Of a stretch of 64,000 nucleotides of DNA, positions 58,931-64,000 are shown in pieces. The translations under genes and the position numbers were made by a program. The notes below the pieces were generated by a model. The model did not search any database, was not told where the DNA came from, and saw only the letters and a program-made list of their open reading frames with translations. This DNA comes from Alopecurus myosuroides (lineage: Eukaryota; Streptophyta; Magnoliopsida; Poales; Poaceae), in contig CM054058.1 of NCBI GenBank assembly GCA_028641055.1, positions 494,746,209-494,810,208 of the forward strand, written 5' to 3'. Positions within the stretch are counted from its first letter, which is position 1. The number at the start of each line of letters is the position of its first letter.

Positions 58931-60809
58931 TCCGCCGCAACTTAATACCCAACGCTTGTATTACGTCATCACATACTCTCCTAGTACTTCTAACCCTAGT
59001 TGACATCTTCTGATTGCATCTAAATCCCAGGATCTCGCTGGAATGCACGGAGTCCGCCGGGAACGCCACCAGGAGTTTAGATCAAGATCACCACCGCCTC
59101 AGATCACTCGAGTGACTCAAACCTAGTCTTTCTAAACCGTAGATTCATCCGGGAACGCCATCGGAGCCTGGACACTCAATCTGCAACGACAGCATCGATC
59201 CGAAAGTCTAGGGACGTCGTTGAGCACGTCAAAATCTCCATTGCGAAGAGGAGTACCTGCTGGACATCACCGGCGACCTGTGGGAGAAGCGCAGAGACAA
59301 GGACACGCTCGGGACACCGTCGTCGTCCGTTTAGGTTAGCCAGCAATCCAAATTCATTTTCAGCCAATCAGATCGCACCATGTAGCGTGTCAGCAGTCAA
59401 AGCCTAATCAGCAGTCAAAGTCCAGTCAACAGTCAACTCTGGTCAATTTTTGAATTTTAATTGATTAAAACCACTAAATCTTGTAAAATTCACAACAAAT
59501 CAACTGTAACTCCGTTTTGCGTAATCTTGGTGTCTACGGAAACAGAGAATTCAGATCTACTCAAATATAAAATAAAATTTAGGTTTCACTGAATATTTAT
59601 TTTCTAGTTTTCAAAATAATGGAGTAATTAAATCATAATAAATCAACCGTAACTCGAAATACATCAAATATTTTTGGTATAGTTTCGTATTGATGAGATA
59701 TATCCACGAAAATTATTTCCAACTTGTTTAGATGTTTCGTACGAATTAGATCTTACAGATCCTTAATTAACCCATATTTAATCACTTTAATTGTTTTCTA
59801 TTGCATCAAAAAAAAATCATGCATTAAATCTTGTTTAGACAACCAGAGAACTAGTAAATTAGTTGTCTTGCATTACTAAATCACCATGCATCCATATGTT
59901 GCATTGTTATTTTGACTGGTTTGGTTATTTATTGTGGTATGCTTGCAACAAGTAGATTGCGAGAGTTGCGGTTACTGTTCGTGTGAGTATTGTGGGTGTT
60001 ACGGATGCGACTAAGACGAGTGCGTGAACGACTTCAATTTCTGTCAAGGCAAGTGACACACATGATCCCACTAATTTCTGTCAAGGAGTTGTGTGATTAA
60101 CGCTATTGCTAGATTACTTCACTAACACCCAAGTGGGGTAATCGTATGTTATCCCTAGATAGTAGAAATCCATATGTTAGGCAAACACCATAAGGCTAGA
60201 TTTCTTAGACATGCTTGTAGTATTCGTGGTTGGGAATTATTATCATATTGTTACAAAGATTGTTATTTTAATTGCTTATGGAAAAAAACATGATAATTAA
60301 TCAACCACTGGACGGATTGCTAGCATGTCATCAGAGTACAAATTTTGGTGGGGACCGCCTCCCAGTATCATGAGATTATGTTTGGTTTCATTGTATAGTT
60401 GTTTCTTGTGTGCAGCCGTGTTTCATATTAGTATGAACTAGGCAGAATTTGTAGGTTGTGGTGACTTGAACCCATCGTGTCCAGAGATGTAGAATAGTAG
60501 TAGGATGGTGGGGCTCGTGGGGGTTTGGGAATCTACTTCTTATGAATTTTTGCTTAATCCTCTTTCCTTCCATGTTACTAATGGTGTATCATGGTGTTTG
60601 GGGTCGATTAGGGAACACAGGTAAAGGGCACAAACCTCACGAGGGTTAAAACTAAGATCTTAGCTATGTTCCATTGTTTAGGAAAAAATCAACAACTAGA
60701 TGGGAAACTATGACATATCTCGCTCATCTTGACTTACTAATTGTTAAAACTTGACTATGAGTTTATTGGAGAAGTGCATGATTGTGTTTAAGTGTTCTAA
60801 TCCAAAGGG
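58931..60809. other. Repeat-like region without recognised gene
   Basis: Starts with GAGTCCGCCG-type GC-rich DNA (two similar phrases GGGAACGCCA at 59068 and 59152), then CAGCAGTCAAAGCC/CAGTCAACAGTCAA repeats (about 59389-59440), then AT-rich sequence and a short Cys-rich frame (59954-60059). It may be a decayed LTR or retrotransposon leader. Frames 59176-59367 and 60388-60573 have no family features. Confidence 0.35.
59954..60059 (+). other. Cys-rich short frame, broken by one stop
   Basis: The frame reads CESCGYCSCEYCGCYGCD, a TAA, then DECVNDFNFCQGK and TGA: eleven cysteines in about 35 codons including those just before. No ATG opens it nearby. Possibly a remnant of a Cys-rich retrotransposon leader peptide or of a small secreted protein, or chance repetition. 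Confidence 0.25.
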
Positions 60810-60893
60810 TAGGAGCACTTCGCTGTCAACCAAAGTGTCCAATTATGTGGCTAGGAGCACTTTGCTGTCAACCAAAGTGTCCAATTATGTGCA
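60810..60893 (+). repeat. Tandem duplication of a 42-bp unit
   Basis: TAGGAGCACTTCGCTGTCAA... at 60810 recurs at 60852 (TAGGAGCACTTTGCTGTCAA...) and continues to CCAATTATGTG in both. Confidence 0.9.
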
Positions 60894-61515
60894 AATTTAC
60901 TTTCTATTAAAAGATAGGATAAATGCCTTTTTGCAAAGTAGTATAGAAACTCCACCAGCCAAATATGCATGTAGATTAGTAACTTGTCATTTATTATACC
61001 GCCATAGTGTCACTTGCCACCATTGCTCAGAATGTTCTGACCTCCTTCCGGGGGCTGCATATTCCAACGTGCAGCTTGTTCGGATTCAGAGTGATTGACG
61101 TAGGTCTCGTGACTCCACTCAACATGTTTGTTTGCCTGTGGCACAAATTGAACATTGGAACCCTACTAATTATTATTTGGCACTTGTACATTTGTGCTAG
61201 CTTCTGCTATGCAACTTGTAAAGAAATTTGTACTCTGGATTATTCGCTAGATATGAGATACATTTTCTTCTTCGGATATCTATCTAGTTATGTGTGCTGG
61301 CGAACGGTCCAGGGGCCAGTACTACACGCAATAGTATAGCCTGTGTTGGCCGTACTACTACAGTATGGCCGCTAGATGACGCTAGTGTACACGTCAAAAT
61401 GCTAGCTAAATGCCAGTAGCATTTTTTAATCTGATCATTAGCAAAGTGTCTCTACATCACATAAGAAAAACAATAATTAGTGTGGGTCATAGTAAAATTA
61501 TACACAAGATGCATT
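60894..61515. other. Downstream flank of the PMD remnant, no gene
   Basis: Mixed sequence. The frame 61007-61339 (hydrophobic, Cys-rich) is unrecognised. It may contain the end of the MULE, but I see no terminal inverted repeat. Confidence 0.35.
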
Positions 61516-61599
61516 ACGTTACAAGAGTAGACATATACCTTCCGACATGTTCAGCATATATCGAACGTAGGCATGTCGATGCGACCAACAATATCGTCT

Positions 61600-62630
61600 A
61601 GTTCGTGAATAGGAAACTCTCCTCAATAGAAACATCTGGTTGTCCAATAGAGAACCTCTCCCAGGACCACAGTTGTAAAAATAAAGGACATCCAAGCAGG
61701 ACTGCCCGTTCGTGACAAGCTGGCAACCGTTGCACATACCTCGATACATATCTGCTAAGATCGCAGAGCCCCAACTCCTCGGTGTGATGTCCTGAGGGCA
61801 CCGAGCGGTAGCGATCTCCAGTGCAATAGGGATGTCCGCGCGCTAATGGTCCAGCCATGGTTATGAGTGAACATCACCTTCCCTAGAAGCCACAATATGT
61901 ATGCCTCCAGACTCCTGGTGATCGTGATCTGGGTCGCATTCAGCGGGACCACCGGAAAACTAGGAAACTTCTGTGTCTATATTGATAAAATTAAATATGT
62001 TAGTAAAAGGAATGACGTAATACAAGTGATAAGTACAATACCGACATGTAAAATCACCTGAAAATTGAGCAACCAATCAAGCTTTGTTCCATGAGGGTTG
62101 CACGGAAAATCCGGAGCTGGGACATATGGATAAAGACCGTGGAACCGCTATGCAATGACCACATCCCAATTAACCGGTGAGTCCAACGGCCCTATGGCCT
62201 CGCCTGCCAGAGGTAGTCCAAGCAACATGGAGACATCCTCCAGAGTAGGAGCCATCTCTTCCTGGCGGAAGTGAAATTTGTGCATCGCAGGCCTCCAACG
62301 GTCCACTAGGCACGTGAGCAAAGAGGAGTCAATGTCGAGCCGTGTAGAGCAACCAGTGGCCTCTACCAGACGCGCAAAAGGTAAAAGCCCAACCCATTTC
62401 AACCTGCGTATCCGAATTGAATATCAATTAAGTATGTGTATTTTTCGTAAATAATTGCCTGATAGGAATAAACACATATCTCTGAACCCATTCAGGGTGT
62501 ATCCGCCAATTTTCTTTTTGAGTACAAGTTAGGAGAGGCTCGATCTTGCCATCCTCCTTCCATTTCTTAACACGATACTTATCATCAATGGCCTGAATAA
62601 GCAACCAAGTACCATCCATCCCTGTACAAA
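61600..62630 (-). pseudogene. Broken plant mobile domain (PMD) gene, MAIN/PP7-long-like
   Basis: The minus strand holds a plant mobile domain, known from MAIN/MAIL nuclear proteins and from transposons. An exon-like piece at about 62630-62480 (KKWKEDGKIEPLLTC, then ENWRIHPEWVQ) precedes exon 62403-62058: LKWVGLLPFARLVEATG, LLTCLVDRWRPAMHKFHF, MAPTLEDVSMLLGLPLAGEA, a TAG after WDVVIA, and PYVPAPDFPCNPHGTKLDWL. A clean 87 bp intron (CAG|GTGATT, acceptor ACACAG|AAG) leads to exon 61970-61600: VPLNATQITITRSLEAYILW, LLGKVMFTHNHG, then in a second frame DIPIALEIATARCPQDITPR and MYRGMCNGCQLVTNGQSC, then in a third frame CPLFLQLWSWERFSIG. One stop plus two frameshifts make it inactive. It lies behind the MULE transposase on the same strand. 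Confidence 0.85.
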
Positions 62631-62639
62631 TTAAGACAT

Positions 62640-62885
62640 AGTGACAAACATAGATATAGTTACATAGTGAATACAAATTTAGACATAGTGCAAAATATAA
62701 AAATAGTTGCATAGTGAATAAAAATTTAGAAATAGTGCCAACTATAAAAATAGTACCATACTGAATACAAATTTAAACATAGTGCCAAATATAAAAATAA
62801 TACCATACTGAAACAAATTTAAACATAGTGCCAAATATAAAAATAGTATCATACTGAATACAAATTTAAACATAGTTGCACACTT
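62640..62885. repeat. 47-bp minisatellite, about five copies
   Basis: The unit GAATACAAATTTAAACATAG-TGCCAAATATAAAAATA-... recurs from 62669 at about 47-bp steps with few changes, one copy lacking a base. It separates the transposase part from the PMD part and may be intronic. Confidence 0.85.
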
Positions 62886-62933
62886 AATATAGATTTAAAA
62901 GCAGTCTAGTTTGTTCCTCCCTCCTCGTCCTCT

Positions 62934-64000
62934 TCATCCCCCGTTGCCACGTGCACGGTCAGTGCCTCTTGTAGTGACGTAAACGGGACAATCGGCATCC
63001 CTATGGAAAAATTGATTGCATAGAATACATTGCCTAGTTGGACGTCCGGCTTCAGATTCATCTATATCATTCCAAATGCGTTGACACGGTCGTCTACCAA
63101 TACCTGTACGCATTAGTCCTAGAGCTGAAATATATTGTCTTTCAGCAGGGTTAACGGTGTTGAAGTTACCCATCGACCGAAATCCCATCATCTCACATGT
63201 CCAAATATTAAGGACAGACTCTTTCAAGTAATATGGAGACACAAATGATATTGCATCCAACCCTATTTTCCCACAAACAACAAGTACATGTGAGCAAGGC
63301 AGGTGGAGCAACTTCGGTTTGCTGCACGTGCACTGTGCATGTTGGTCTTACTTCATTACCTATTTTCACCTCATGTGTTCTCATCTCATTTCCACATCCT
63401 GAACTTCTTAGCTAAGAGAACTTCGAACCTTCTCTCTTGATTACCGATGGATAGTACTTGGTGTGACCTAGCTTTTTCCATCTTGTCATTCATGTACTTC
63501 GTAACCTTTTCACAATAACGTGTGTTTGGTCGTGCAATATATGGTTCTGAGCTCTTTCACGTCTTTCTCTAAAATAATTCACCGTGCCATAGAAAATACC
63601 CTCAACAATAGCGCTAAGTGGAAAAGCTCGGTTTTCTCGCAACACAAAATTATATGTTTCAGCAAGGTTGATTGTCATGACACCATACCTTGCTCCATGT
63701 GTATCGTGCAGCAACAACCACCTCTCTATAGGATCGTGTTCTATCCACTGCTCAAATGTTTTAATCATCCTCCCAAGCCTTTGCCTAGTACCAGGCGGGT
63801 CGAATCCTGACAAGTCACATAGCCCAACAGGTTCATCCTCGACGCCGTTGTTCCTGTTGCTAAATTAGCAGATACTGCTGCTCGAGCTCTCCTCGTGTCA
63901 TCAACATGTCTCTGAGTGCACATATTAAATCTAGTGTATCAGATTGTACTTTCATTCTTGGTTCTTCTTGCAGAGTTTTTTGAAGAAATTCATAAGGTTC
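62934..64000 (-). pseudogene. MULE transposase, C-terminal part (continues beyond window)
   Basis: The minus-strand frame 63813-63490 carries FEQWIEHDPIERWLLLHD, GVMTINLAETYNFVLRENRA, LSAIVEGIFYGTVNYFRERR, the conserved region after the catalytic core of MuDR-type (MULE) transposases. After a frame break, 63311-62934 has LLHLPCSHVLVVCGK, the CxH half of a SWIM zinc finger (partner cysteines, SCSCN-like, are degraded upstream), and then CILCNQFFHRDADC, a CX2CX4HX4C zinc knuckle. Between 63490 and 63311 stops interrupt the reading. The catalytic DDE residues would lie to the right of the window. It cuts and moves Mutator-like elements in the nucleus; this copy looks inactive unless splicing bypasses the breaks. 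Confidence 0.8.

Overview
This is plant nuclear DNA, almost certainly from a large-genome grass and most likely a member of the Triticeae (wheat, barley, rye, Aegilops) or a close relative. The reasons are the deep nesting of LTR retrotransposons, 1.3-1.6 kb LTRs of a Sabrina/WHAM-like non-autonomous gypsy type primed by tRNA-Asp, Stowaway MITEs starting CTCCCTCCGT, CACTA transposons and codon-GC-rich gene exons. Species and family names are from recall, not from a search. Only one ordinary host gene is convincing.

Layout, left to right. (1) 1-2907: the 5' end of a young-looking Ty3/gypsy element on the minus strand: a gag ORF of 689 codons still open at the window edge, a primer-binding site and a 556 bp LTR. 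(2) 2908-8640: a low-copy island holding a two-exon BAHD acyltransferase gene (4942-7541, minus) with a hairpin Stowaway MITE in its intron and another MITE beyond its 3' end. (3) 8640-20801: LTR-derived debris, then a decayed copia reverse transcriptase/RNase H gene cut in two by a complete 8.5 kb Sabrina-like element (11401-19931, 5-bp duplication AGTGC). That element itself carries a 443 bp hAT-like insertion. (4) 20802-31216: one end of a CACTA transposon (A), into which a second, shorter Sabrina/WHAM-like element is nested (23981-30383, duplication GTATA). (5) 31217-49373: a decayed copia element with 1.6 kb LTRs. Its integrase region is interrupted by a complete 9.9 kb CACTA transposon (B, 35543-45488, duplication TTG). 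CACTA-B has no recognisable transposase. It carries tRNA-like modules, a homogenised 673-bp tandem array and a captured 5' fragment of the ribonucleotide reductase large-subunit gene. (6) 49374-58930: Sabrina-type LTR pieces in the opposite orientation, one of them split by a 6.1 kb element that looks like a giant solo LTR (50668-56756, duplication GTCTA). (7) 58931-64000: uncharacterised repeat-like DNA, then the 3' part of a MULE transposase (zinc knuckle, SWIM-like motif) followed on the same strand by a broken plant mobile domain (PMD) gene.

There is no bacterial-style operon or defence system here. The genes do not form a pathway, and the biology is the order of insertion events. The best candidates for something new are CACTA-B (gene capture, an alternating repeat array and tRNA-like modules shared with CACTA-A) and the MULE-PMD association. 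Most other open frames are not supported as genes.
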